Source of the DNA: Cognataquiflexum aquatile | Lineage (GTDB): Bacteria > Bacteroidota > Bacteroidia > Cytophagales > Cyclobacteriaceae | NCBI RefSeq assembly: GCF_003316845.1 | Contig: NZ_QMIK01000001.1 | Coordinates: 806,001 to 870,000 of the forward strand | Direction: 5' to 3' | DNA: 64,000 nucleotides | Part shown: one piece after another, positions 44,881-54,601 of the stretch | Numbering within the stretch: the first letter of the stretch is position 1 | Layout of the letters: every line of letters starts with the position of its first letter | Notes under the pieces: model-generated | Database searches by the model: none | Seen by the model: only the letters and a program-made list of their open reading frames with translations | Told to the model about the DNA's origin: nothing | Translations under genes and position numbers: made by a program

Positions 44881-45531
44881 CTACCCCAATCCCGGATCTT
44901 TAGCCAGAGTTTCCAAAATCCATTCATCTGCTTTAGCAAAAGCACTCCTGATGGATAAATTCCCATGAATATATCTGAGTCTGTCCAAATTAAGAATTTT
45001 TTGAAAAGTCTTTCCTTCTACATTTCGAATGGCCTTGAAAGCATTATTTTTCCTTCTTTTTCCTTCAAACCTAAATGGAACGGTGACCAGCATTTGAAGG
45101 CCCCCTTGATTTCTTTCCAATTGGTTTCCAATTGCCTCATAAAGCATTGTACCAGAAATATTACCCAAACATGCAACAACAGTTACAATTCCGGTTTTTT
45201 GTTCTAATGCTGATTTTAAATCCGGACTAATTTTAAAATCAGGTAGGATATCCGGTTTTTGTACCCTCAAATCCCCAATATTCATAAATGTGGAATTGGG
45301 AGGAGAAAAATGAAAATAATCATAATTAAAGGCACATTCCATCGGTCTCAAGTCATTGACAATAGTAAAGCTTTCAAAGTCCAGTTTACTTCCATGCTTT
45401 AAGATTAAATTTGTTGCTGAACTCCCCAAAGCAACTAAATGGCGCTTTTCAGGTTCTTTTTGAATAGGAATTAGGATGGCAGGAGTTGCTACCAAAATCG
45501 GCAACGCTTTGACAAAGTCTCTTCTTTTCAT
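44881..45531 (-). CDS. Degenerate, truncated FtsZ/tubulin-like protein with Tat-like N-terminus, 216 aa
   Basis: Residues about 30-216 line up with the GTPase half of FtsZ. HLVALGSSATNLILKHGSK matches the first glycine-rich loop. CLGNISGTML (121-130) sits where GGGTGTG lies. VPFRFEGKRRKNNAFKAI (151-168) matches the FtsZ PFSFEGKRR stretch. ILNLDRLRYIHG then SIRSAFAKADEW (179-204) match the NDKL and H7 region. The G-box and T6 Asn are altered, and the whole C-terminal half with the T7 catalytic loop is absent, so GTP hydrolysis is unlikely. The N-terminus (MKRRDFVKALPILVATPAIL) looks like a Tat signal or anchor, which is very unusual for this family. It starts 11 bases after the 320-aa gene. 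The family call rests on my reading, not on a search. Confidence 0.68.
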   Translation of the reverse strand: MKRRDFVKALPILVATPAILIPIQKEPEKRHLVALGSSATNLILKHGSKLDFESFTIVNDLRPMECAFNYDYFHFSPPNSTFMNIGDLRVQKPDILPDFKISPDLKSALEQKTGIVTVVACLGNISGTMLYEAIGNQLERNQGGLQMLVTVPFRFEGKRRKNNAFKAIRNVEGKTFQKILNLDRLRYIHGNLSIRSAFAKADEWILETLAKDPGLG

Positions 45532-45542
45532 AATTAATTAGG

Positions 45543-46505
45543 TTAATCAATCAGGAAATTATACTTCCATCCTCCTTTGAAATCAACTTCAATTGGTGTA
45601 GGATTAGTTTTGTTTTTTTTAGCTATTCTTGGAATGTTGTTGATTATTGGCCGAAAAAAATCTTTCATCTCCTGAATGAGATTTGAAAAATTGCTTTTCT
45701 TGTTAAAAATGTAGCAGGCAAAGTAATCTATTGCCCTAAAATTTATTGACAACAGAACTCCGGTTTGAAGTAAAGCAAATTCTTCTAAACTGGTTTTTGC
45801 CCGAATTAGATCAAAGGCCAATGTAATATGATAAGGTTTATCTTTTGAAAAGAAAATAAGCTCCTTCTTTAAAATATATTTCAATTGGAGAATTGGGATG
45901 AGTTCTTCGGGAATAAATTTTTTCTTCAAAGCTTCAATATCCCCAATCTGATTAAACCACAAATATTTAAGAACCAAGCGTGTCCTATTAAAATCGCAGT
46001 CACTGAAAACATCCAAAAAACTGATCACCAAACTACCCCTTGCATCCGAGGGAGCAAATTCAAACAAAGAAATATCAAGACTTTTCCGATCTCTTAAAAA
46101 TTCCTCAATTCTTTCAAAACCTTTACACTTATCATATTGGCAATCTACCTCTAAGAAAAAATCATAGAGAAAATTTGTGAGGACAATTTTTGGAAACACA
46201 TGATAAGATGTTTGAAAGCCCAAAATTTGGCTTTCCCGTGATAGTGCATTGATATCCCTGTTTTCCCATAGAATAACCAACTCGCTCTCCCAACCCAATA
46301 ATTCCATCAAATCAATCAGGATAGCTTTCGCTTTCTGTTCCTTTCCATACCCAATAAGCTGGATGAAACTTGCTTTGTCTTTAGAATGAGTGCCAAGCCA
46401 AACTGGCTTGAGTTTTCCTAAAATCTCATCTAAAAAGCAACTCCACTTGGGATGTAATTTCCGAATGGCCAAAGAAATGATTTCAAAATGATCTTGTTTG
46501 TTCAT
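45543..46505 (-). CDS. Unrecognised soluble protein, 320 aa, first gene of the FtsZ-like cassette
   Basis: I do not recognise this family. It has no signal peptide or membrane segment. The protein is aromatic- and leucine-rich with alternating helices. Features that can be seen are HPKWSCFLDEILGKLKPVW near residue 18, a CQYDKC pair near 121, and a C-terminal segment with many Asn, Lys and Arg residues (IARKNKTNPTPI) after about residue 290. It shares an 11-base spacing with the FtsZ-like gene and a divergent, repeat-bearing promoter with the WYL regulator. It is probably a system-specific component. Confidence 0.72.
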   Translation of the reverse strand: MNKQDHFEIISLAIRKLHPKWSCFLDEILGKLKPVWLGTHSKDKASFIQLIGYGKEQKAKAILIDLMELLGWESELVILWENRDINALSRESQILGFQTSYHVFPKIVLTNFLYDFFLEVDCQYDKCKGFERIEEFLRDRKSLDISLFEFAPSDARGSLVISFLDVFSDCDFNRTRLVLKYLWFNQIGDIEALKKKFIPEELIPILQLKYILKKELIFFSKDKPYHITLAFDLIRAKTSLEEFALLQTGVLLSINFRAIDYFACYIFNKKSNFSNLIQEMKDFFRPIINNIPRIAKKNKTNPTPIEVDFKGGWKYNFLID

Positions 46506-46524
46506 GCCCCAATATTCTTCCTAG

Positions 46525-46590
46525 CCTCAGCCAAAACATGTCTTTTCATAAAAAATTTATCTAAATTCATCCTCAGCCATAATTTGTCTT
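46525..46590. promoter_or_regulatory. Imperfect direct repeat in the WYL/cassette divergent promoter
   Basis: CCTCAGCCAAAACATGTCTT (46525-46544) and CCTCAGCCATAATTTGTCTT (46571-46590) agree at 17 of 20 bases. They lie 46 bases apart from start to start, in the 107-base spacer between the divergent genes. This is the expected place for WYL-regulator binding sites. Confidence 0.5.
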
Positions 46591-46612
46591 AAGCTAATTC
46601 TAACTTTAACCA

Positions 46613-47509
46613 ATGAGCAAACTGGAATCTCTTTTTCGTCAAACTGAAATCATCAAAATTGCCCAAAAAGGGAATTTTGGTTGGGAGCATTTGGATCAAC
46701 ACCTGAAGCGAAAGGAAGAAGACATGGAATATAAGCTATGTATCTCCAAACGGACACTAACCAGAGACCTAAAAGAAATTGAGAGGTTCTTTGGGATTTG
46801 TATCGAGTTTAATCAGAAGACAGGCCAATATGGAATCAATAATGAAGAAAGCTTTGCCCAGAACCTTCCTCTTTTGGAGACCTTTGATTGGCTACAGATT
46901 TTTGGTAAGAAGGGAAAAGTTCCACCTTACCTAATCTTTGAAAATAGAGTAGCAAAAGGAATCGACAATCTACTTCCATTAGCCAAGGCCATAGAAAACA
47001 AGCAATTGATCAGAATCCAATATGCTAAATTCTGGCTTTGGGAAGAAGAAATGAGAGTCCTTAAGCCACTTGCCCTTAAGGAATTCAAAAACCGGTGGTA
47101 TCTGCTGGCAGCGGATGAAAAAGATATTTTTAAAGTTTTTGGATTGGATCGAATAAAAAGTTTTGAAGCAATGCCCAACTACTTTAAAGCCATGTCAGTG
47201 GATTTTGAAGGTCATTTTAGGGATGTTTTTGGTATAATCAATACACAAATCAAACAAGTTGAGGAGGTCATTTTAACTTTTACTGAATTCAAAGGCCGTT
47301 ATATCAAATCCCTCCCTTTGCATCACAGTCAGGAAATCCTCGTTGATAACGGCAATATTCTAACCATCCGTCTAAAAGTCAAAATTGAGTACGAATTAGT
47401 AGCAGAAATCCTTTCCCATGGAGACGAAGTGCGGGTGGATGCTCCTAATGGATTGAAAGATTTGGTAAAAGAAAAGGCTGCGAGAATGATTAATGGAATT
47501 CTACCGTAA
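46613..47509 (+). CDS. WYL-domain transcriptional regulator, 298 aa
   Basis: The N-terminal helix-turn-helix (about 1-75: CISKRTLTRDLKEIERFFGI) is followed by the WYL sensor domain (about 130-215). The hallmark is NRWYLLAADEKD, and the ligand-loop FGLDRIKSFEAM comes after it. A C-terminal WCX-like domain (about 220-298) ends the protein. WYL proteins often control defence islands and phage-response genes and can sense nucleic acids or nucleotides. Divergence from the 320-aa/FtsZ-like/nuclease cassette, with direct repeats between, makes this its likely repressor. The SEDS-like gene starts 62 bases downstream on the same strand. Confidence 0.9.
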   Translation: MSKLESLFRQTEIIKIAQKGNFGWEHLDQHLKRKEEDMEYKLCISKRTLTRDLKEIERFFGICIEFNQKTGQYGINNEESFAQNLPLLETFDWLQIFGKKGKVPPYLIFENRVAKGIDNLLPLAKAIENKQLIRIQYAKFWLWEEEMRVLKPLALKEFKNRWYLLAADEKDIFKVFGLDRIKSFEAMPNYFKAMSVDFEGHFRDVFGIINTQIKQVEEVILTFTEFKGRYIKSLPLHHSQEILVDNGNILTIRLKVKIEYELVAEILSHGDEVRVDAPNGLKDLVKEKAARMINGILP

Positions 47510-47571
47510 TCCCCAATGGGTTTTCCATTACATCCTGTTAAATTGTTTTTGTATGTATTGATACTTAAAAA

Positions 47572-48420
47572 ATGCCCAAACCCATCTACCCTTCCTATCT
47601 CCTATTTCTTGCAATTCTTCCGGCACTCTTTCTTGGAACCTACACCATGGCTTTTTCTGAGGTTCCGAGAACTTTTTGGATGATGAATTTTGGTTTCGGC
47701 ATTATGGGCATCGCTTTGCAATGGGTGTTCTTCAGGATTAGACCGGTTTTCAAAAAGGTGAACCCCTACCCCATTATCCTGATATCGATACTATTATTGC
47801 TGCTGACTTTTTGGGATGATGGCTACCAGGATGTCCACAGATGGGTCATAATTGGGAACTTTAAGGTCAATATTGGTTTGATCGTAAGTCCCTTGATTCT
47901 GATCCAGATTCATAAAATGGAAAATCAAATCATGGCCCTTTTGGTTTCCTTACTTTCAGTTTTGATTTTCCTTTTTCAACCCGATGCTTCATTGGTAACC
48001 GCTTTTTCAGCAGCTGCAGTTATGTTACTAATCAGGAAAAATAGCTCCAACATCACCAAAGGCTTGATTTTGATCGCCGCTATTGGTTCTTCCGCCATGG
48101 CTTGGTACAGATTGGAAAGTTTGCCTGCTGTCAGTTACGTGGAAGATATCTTATCACTAGCCTGGAAAATCAGCGGGGTTTTTGGCATTTGTTCAGTGCT
48201 TTCTTTAGTGTTGTTACCCCTTCCGTTTTTTGTATTGGCCAGCAAAGAAAACAGAACAATGGCTTACAGTTTAGGTTTGTATTTCTCCATGATTCTGTTG
48301 GCTACCCTTTTTGGAAACTTCCCAGTGATGGTGATGGGTTATGGAATTTCTCCGATTATCGGATATTTCCTTGGATTGATTTGGTTGGGGGATGGGGTTT
48401 CGAATTGGGATAAAGATTAG
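47572..48420 (+). CDS. Miniature SEDS (FtsW/RodA)-like membrane protein, 282 aa
   Basis: About eight hydrophobic segments are seen. The middle part lines up with FtsW/RodA: DVHRWVIIGNFKVNIGLIVS (about 87-106) matches the QRW...FQPSE motif, and FLFQPDASLVTAF (about 132-144) matches QPDLGT. Near the C-terminus GYGISPIIGYFLGLIWLG matches the LPVxGVPLPLxSYGG stretch. The large periplasmic loop that separates the halves in FtsW/RodA is almost gone. An acidic pair (VED) falls where their catalytic Asp lies. The protein is about 100 residues shorter than true SEDS enzymes. Glycosyltransferase activity is thus uncertain. This is a motif-level assignment. Confidence 0.6.
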   Translation: MPKPIYPSYLLFLAILPALFLGTYTMAFSEVPRTFWMMNFGFGIMGIALQWVFFRIRPVFKKVNPYPIILISILLLLLTFWDDGYQDVHRWVIIGNFKVNIGLIVSPLILIQIHKMENQIMALLVSLLSVLIFLFQPDASLVTAFSAAAVMLLIRKNSSNITKGLILIAAIGSSAMAWYRLESLPAVSYVEDILSLAWKISGVFGICSVLSLVLLPLPFFVLASKENRTMAYSLGLYFSMILLATLFGNFPVMVMGYGISPIIGYFLGLIWLGDGVSNWDKD

Positions 48421-48506
48421 GAAATTAAATTTTCCATTCATTAACCTATTGATGATTCGAACGTCTGGATTTAAATTCGGATATTAGAAAATAAAAAAAT
48501 AAACAA

Positions 48507-48749
48507 ATGGCAACAGTTGATAAAATCAGGAATGGATTGATTGATAAGATCCTTTCCATCAATGACAAAGACTTTCTTGAAGCTCTTGACAAATTGATTT
48601 CTTCAAGTACCTCACAATCGGAAATTGTTTCATTAACTAAAGATCAAAAGGAAATGCTACAAATGAGTGAAGGAGATATTGAAAATGGAAGATTGATTTC
48701 ACAGGAGGCAATGGTCAAACGAAATCTTGAATGGCTAAACGAATTGTAA
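48507..48749 (+). CDS. Type II antitoxin, partner of the RelE/ParE toxin, 80 aa
   Basis: This is a small acidic helical protein (a TKDQKEMLQMSEGDIENG stretch, then SQEAMVKRNLEWLNEL) with an N-terminal helix rich in charged residues. Its 3' end overlaps the toxin gene by 19 bases, the standard antitoxin-first arrangement. It resembles the helical antitoxins that accompany ParE/RelE toxins in Bacteroidota. It should neutralise the toxin and repress the operon, although no DNA-binding motif is obvious. Confidence 0.8.
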   Translation: MATVDKIRNGLIDKILSINDKDFLEALDKLISSSTSQSEIVSLTKDQKEMLQMSEGDIENGRLISQEAMVKRNLEWLNEL

Positions 48750-49045
48750 TCTGGACGAGAACAGCAGATGTTCAATTTGTTGGGGTTCTAGAATATTGGG
48801 TGAAAAGAAATAAATCAAATTCATATTCAAAGAAACTACTGACATTGGTTGATAAAAAAACCAAAGAAATTGCCACATCGCCTTTCATTTATAAGTCAAC
48901 AGATTTTAAGGACATAAGAGTAGCAACTTTGGGTAACTTCAGCATTTTTTACAAAGTTTCTGACGATCAAATTATCATCACCGCATTTTGGGACAACAGA
49001 CAAGACCCGAAAAAACTATTGGAAATTTTAAAAGAAAATACATAA
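48731..49045 (+). CDS. RelE/ParE-superfamily toxin, 104 aa
   Basis: The sequence has the ParE/RelE layout: two N-terminal helices (ADVQFVGVLEYWVKRNKSNS), then strands (FKDIRVATLGNFSIFYKVSD and QIIITAFWDNRQDPKKL). The C-terminal FWDNRQDP matches the ParE FHxRRxP-type end. Proteins of this kind cleave ribosomal mRNA or poison gyrase; which one applies cannot be said. It starts inside the antitoxin gene at the ATG 48731. It lies next to the WYL/FtsZ-like locus and adds to its island-like character. Confidence 0.88.
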   Translation: MAKRIVIWTRTADVQFVGVLEYWVKRNKSNSYSKKLLTLVDKKTKEIATSPFIYKSTDFKDIRVATLGNFSIFYKVSDDQIIITAFWDNRQDPKKLLEILKENT

Positions 49046-49046
49046 T

Positions 49047-49120
49047 AAATCACATTATACTGTGATATTGACGGTAATGATCTATCTTTTTTTTCCTTCT
49101 CACCAGAAATCACATTATAC
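49047..49120. repeat. 14-base direct repeat after the toxin gene
   Basis: AAATCACATTATAC occurs at 49047-49060 and 49107-49120. The first copy is followed by TGTGATATT, which gives a TCACA/TGTGA dyad. It may be a leftover of duplication or an end signature; no insertion is visible. Confidence 0.5.
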
Positions 49121-49204
49121 TTTGAATTTATTATTGATAGAATCCCCACTTTTTAATTTCCCACCAATTCTCCCCTCTCCCTTAGACCCTTTGTGGGAAA
49201 TACC

Positions 49205-49212
49205 TATCTTTG
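49205..49212 (+). promoter_or_regulatory. Bacteroidota-type -7 box of the ABC-F gene
   Basis: TATCTTTG matches the TAnnTTTG consensus exactly. It lies 24 bases before the ABC-F start codon. A -33 TTG at ideal spacing is not seen; a TTTG lies 11 bases upstream. Confidence 0.45.
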
Positions 49213-49230
49213 CACCTCGAAATAATTTAG

Positions 49231-50850
<1,620 letters not shown>

Positions 50851-51037
50851 ATTTGAGACGCAAGACGTGAGACGAGAGACTTTGATGGTCCAAATTACAG
50901 GAGTATTTCTAAAGTAAGATATTTGATGGATATTGGATATTAATTGATATTTTGTTCTGGCTAATCCCAATATCCTATATCAATCAGTATCCATTTATAT
51001 CCTAATTTAGTAAACCACCATTAATTTATAGCCAAAG

Positions 51038-52447
51038 TTGCTAGTAATTGCTATCATCATCTACCTCTTAGCCACTGTAGCGATAGGTGCCTGGTCATCG
51101 AAGCTGGTCAAAAACTCAAATGACTTTGTGTTGGCAGGGAGGCAGTTGCCTCTTTTTTTGTCGGCCTCGGCTTTGTTTGCGACATGGTTTGGATCGGAGA
51201 CCATCTTTGGTGCTTCTTCCGAATACCTCGAATCCGGTTTGCAGGGCGTAATTGAAGATCCTTTTGGAGGGGCACTTTGTCTGATTTTGTTTGGAGCTTT
51301 CTTTTTGAGACCGATGTACAGGATGAATGTCCTGACTTTGGGTGATGTTTATAAAAAAATCTTTGGTAAAAGGGTCGAGTTTTTCGCCTCCGTCTTTATG
51401 GTCCCGGTTTACTTCGGGTACGTGGCTGCACAATTGGTAGCTATGGCCTTGATTTTTACAACTGTTACCGACTTGACCATTCAGCAGGGAATTATCATCA
51501 GTGCGGTAGTCGTGGTCTTTTATACTTTCCTTGGAGGAATGTGGGCGATATCGATTACTGATTTCATTCAGACGACGCTGATCGTGGTGGGCTTGGTTTG
51601 GGTAGCTGTTTTGGTAGCCCAAAAAGCCGGAGGGGTGATGCCGATTTTAGAATCTGCTCCTAATGGAAGTTTCCAGTTTTTACCGAATCCCGACCCGATT
51701 TCATGGCTCAATTATCTAGGCGCCTGGATGGTTTTGGGTTTGGGAAGTATTCCGAGTCAAGACATTTACCAAAGGGTCATGTCTTCCAAATCTGAAAAAG
51801 TCGCCGTCCAATCCACCTACCTTGCCGGGGGATTTTATGTAACGATTGGTCTTTTGCCCTTATTCATTGCGCTTGGTGCCAAATTTCTTTATCCCGAAAT
51901 CTACCTCGAAAACAAACAGCTTCTCCTCCCTGAAATGGTCCTCCGGCACAGTGGGATGCATGTTCAGATCCTGTTTTTTGGAGCATTGATCTCTGCGATT
52001 ATGAGTACGACGAGTTCGGGATTGTTGGCCCCTTCCGCCATTTTATCAGAAAACATCATCAAACCCTATTTTGGATCAAGGTTAAAAGAGAAATATTTTC
52101 TTTGGATCCTGCGGGGCAATATTGTGGCCGTTGCCCTGATCGCAACTGTCATGGCACAATGGAAAACCAATATTTATGAGCTTGTGGCAGGAGCATCGAT
52201 CCTGTTGTTGGTCTCCTTGTTTGTACCACTTACTGCAGGATTATATTGGAAAAAAGCCTCAGAAATGGGCGCTTTGATGTCAATTGTCTTTGGGATGATT
52301 GCTTACCTTGTGTTGGAAATGTTCGAATCACCGATTTATACCCACATTCCGGCTTTGGGCGTCAGCGCTGTCGCCATGATTGTGGGAACTTTGATTTTCC
52401 CTAAAAACAAATACCATGCTCCCCTATCCCATCATCAAACTCCTTAA
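51038..52447 (+). CDS. Sodium:solute symporter (SSS family), 469 aa
   Basis: This is a polytopic LeuT-fold symporter with about thirteen helices. Features are SNDFVLAGRQLPLFLSASAL near residue 30, FATWFGSETIFGASSEY, and a late MSTTSSGLLAPSAILSENI. An in-frame stop lies nine bases upstream, and no ATG precedes the conserved region, so the TTG at 51038 is the only start visible. The substrate is unknown. The 3' end overlaps the RlmI-like gene by 32 bases, so they are probably co-transcribed, although their functions look unrelated. Confidence 0.9.
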   Translation: MLVIAIIIYLLATVAIGAWSSKLVKNSNDFVLAGRQLPLFLSASALFATWFGSETIFGASSEYLESGLQGVIEDPFGGALCLILFGAFFLRPMYRMNVLTLGDVYKKIFGKRVEFFASVFMVPVYFGYVAAQLVAMALIFTTVTDLTIQQGIIISAVVVVFYTFLGGMWAISITDFIQTTLIVVGLVWVAVLVAQKAGGVMPILESAPNGSFQFLPNPDPISWLNYLGAWMVLGLGSIPSQDIYQRVMSSKSEKVAVQSTYLAGGFYVTIGLLPLFIALGAKFLYPEIYLENKQLLLPEMVLRHSGMHVQILFFGALISAIMSTTSSGLLAPSAILSENIIKPYFGSRLKEKYFLWILRGNIVAVALIATVMAQWKTNIYELVAGASILLLVSLFVPLTAGLYWKKASEMGALMSIVFGMIAYLVLEMFESPIYTHIPALGVSAVAMIVGTLIFPKNKYHAPLSHHQTP

Positions 52448-53597
52448 AGGAAAAGAGATTTCAAGTCTCAGGAAACACCATTGGATTTTTTCGGGGGCGA
52501 TTGCAGCCAAAGATGAGGCCCTAAAAAACGGAGAATTGGTACAGGTTCACAGCCATAAGGACCAACTTCTCGGTGTAGGCCATTTCCAATACGGCTCGAT
52601 CATGGTCAGGATGGTGAGTTTCGAGGAGGAAATAATCGACCTGGAGTTTTGGAAAAAGAGACTTGCCCAATCCTATCGTCTGCGTGAAGCGATCGGGCTG
52701 ACAGACAATCCGGAAACCAATGTCTATCGGTTGGTTCATGGTGAAAGTGACGGGCTGCCAGGGTTGATCATTGATTTTTACAACGGCACCGCTGTCATCC
52801 AAACCCATCATATCGGCATGTATAGGCACGTGAAGGAAATCAGTCAGGCTCTTCAGGTTGTATTGGGATCAAAACTGCAATGTGTCTATGACAAAAGCGC
52901 GGAGACTTTACCAAGGGATTTGGGGGTTGAAAACAGGGTGGTCTTTGGTCAACCCGATACCAATATGGTGGTGGAATATGGCTGTCAGTATGAAATCGAT
53001 TGGGAAAAAGGACAGAAAACAGGCTTTTTTGTTGACCAAAGAGAAAACAGGTTCTTGCTTGGCAAATACAGCAAAGGGAAGAAAGTACTCAACACCTTTT
53101 GTTATTCCGGTGGGTTCTCGGTTTCGGCCCTGAAAGCCGGAGCATCGGAAGTCCATTCGGTGGACATTTCGGCCAAAGCCATAGAACTGACAGACCGAAA
53201 TGTGGCCTTGAACGCAGGATTTGAAGGAAAACACCAATCCATCGTCGCTGATGTGGTGAAGTACATCCGCGAAATCGAACCCGACTTTGACATCATCGTC
53301 CTTGATCCTCCTGCTTTTGCCAAAAACCTAAAAGCCAAACACAATGCCGTACAGGCTTACAAAAGGCTGAATCTCGAAGCGCTCAAGCATATCAAAAAGG
53401 GAGGAATCCTTTTTACATTTTCCTGTTCGCAGGTAGTGGACAAACAGCTTTTCGCCAATACCATTACAGCAGCAGCCATGGAAGCAGGTAGGAATGTCAA
53501 AATCCTCCATTACCTTTCCCAACCTGCCGACCACCCGATCAATATTTTCCATATGGAAACGGAGTATTTGAAGGGGTTGGTGGTTTATGTGGATTGA
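52416..53597 (+). CDS. Class I SAM-dependent rRNA methyltransferase, RlmI-like, 393 aa
   Basis: The N-terminal PUA domain is at about residues 1-75 (LLKGKEISSLRKHHWIFSGAI). The small central domain (about 75-180) includes YRLVHGESDGLPGLIIDFY. The Rossmann methyltransferase domain (about 200-393) has VLNTFCYSGGFSVSALKAGA, DIIVLDPPAFAKN and the catalytic-type Cys in FTFSCSQVVD. This layout is that of RlmI, which makes m5C1962 in 23S rRNA. Overlap with the symporter gene suggests co-transcription. The specificity is by homology only. Confidence 0.93.
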   Translation: MLPYPIIKLLKGKEISSLRKHHWIFSGAIAAKDEALKNGELVQVHSHKDQLLGVGHFQYGSIMVRMVSFEEEIIDLEFWKKRLAQSYRLREAIGLTDNPETNVYRLVHGESDGLPGLIIDFYNGTAVIQTHHIGMYRHVKEISQALQVVLGSKLQCVYDKSAETLPRDLGVENRVVFGQPDTNMVVEYGCQYEIDWEKGQKTGFFVDQRENRFLLGKYSKGKKVLNTFCYSGGFSVSALKAGASEVHSVDISAKAIELTDRNVALNAGFEGKHQSIVADVVKYIREIEPDFDIIVLDPPAFAKNLKAKHNAVQAYKRLNLEALKHIKKGGILFTFSCSQVVDKQLFANTITAAAMEAGRNVKILHYLSQPADHPINIFHMETEYLKGLVVYVD

Positions 53598-53603
53598 GGG
53601 GGA

Positions 53604-54066
53604 AGTACGAAGTAGGAAGTACGAAGTAAAAAAAGACCGATGACGAATGACGGATGTTTTGGATGAGAGAAAGAAAAAGAATTCTTTGATATTTGAATGT
53701 ATCGCTTGTAAAAATGTCAAGAATAAAGAAATCTTATCCTTGTCACTTCGACCAGAGGGAGAAGTCTTTAGGAAGTAGGAAGTTTGGAAGTTGGAAGTTG
53801 GAATAAAAGACCGATGACGGATGACGGATGTTTTGGATGAGAGAAAGAAAAAGAATTCGTTGATATTTGAATGTATAGCTTGTAAAAATATCAAGAATAA
53901 AGAAAACCTATCCTTGTCAATTCGACCAGAGGGAGAAGTCTTTGGGAAGTATGGAAGTTGGAAGAATGGAAGAATGGAAGTTATGGATAAAAAGACATTC
54001 CGATTGTGATAACATAAGCATATAAAAAACTATCCTTGTCACTTCGACCATAGGGAGAAGTCTTTT
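53604..54066. repeat. 174-base direct repeat with short purine tandems
   Basis: A unit of about 145 bases starting AAAAGACCGATGACG is found at 53631-53780 and 53805-53950, with few differences. The tail TATCCTTGTCACTTCGACCA with GAGAAGTCTTT appears a third time at 54031-54066. GAAGTAGGAAGT and GAAGTTGGAAG tandems lie between and before. The minus-strand frame across it is an artefact. No gene is supported. Confidence 0.9.
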
Positions 54067-54165
54067 GAATCGTGTAAATATTTTAGAAAGTATCCTTATT
54101 TATTCCCTGCATTTGCCGGATTATAGGAATTAGGCTTAATTTGAAACAAAAATAAAAAACGAAAT

Positions 54166-54600
54166 ATGTACACAGGATTACAACATCTACATTCCGGTCT
54201 GGCTTACCTGGCCTTGGCTGCTTTGGTCATCGTGATGATTTACGCATTAATCGGCTCATTGGGCGGCAGGGAATTTACCGAAAAGGACAGAAAAATTGCC
54301 ATGATCGGCTTCATCTTGGCCCATATCCAATTATTGGTTGGCTTGATCCTCTACTTTGTAAGTCCTCTTGGATTTTCATTGTTGACAAGTGGTAATGCCA
54401 TGGCCGATAAAGTTGCAAGACTGACTGCCTTGGAACATCCGGTAATCAATATCCTTGCGATTATCATCATCTCCGTTGGATATATCCGTGCCAAGAAAAT
54501 GACTGAAAGCCGTGCCCGCTTCCGCTCCATTTACATGATGTATGCGATCGGATTGGTTTTGATTCTGTCAAGAATCCCTTGGTCAAGCTGGTTGGGTTGA
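54166..54600 (+). CDS. Four-helix small membrane protein, cytochrome-b-like annotation group, 144 aa
   Basis: Four hydrophobic segments are at about residues 12-30, 43-62, 88-106 and 118-138. A His sits in HLHSGLAYLALAAL, another in LAHIQLLVGLILYF and one in ALEHPVINILAIIIISVGYI. In-membrane histidines of this kind led to automatic names such as cytochrome B in Bacteroidota; whether heme is bound is unknown. It is a single gene between repeat spacers. Confidence 0.75.
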   Translation: MYTGLQHLHSGLAYLALAALVIVMIYALIGSLGGREFTEKDRKIAMIGFILAHIQLLVGLILYFVSPLGFSLLTSGNAMADKVARLTALEHPVINILAIIIISVGYIRAKKMTESRARFRSIYMMYAIGLVLILSRIPWSSWLG

Positions 54601-54601
54601 T

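Noticed and set aside
53328-53894. Minus-strand open frame of 188 codons with an internal repeat of IHSNIxEFFFFLSSKTSVIRH
   Set aside because: It lies antisense to the end of the rRNA methyltransferase gene and across the 174-base DNA repeat, which creates the protein repeat. No start context or homology.
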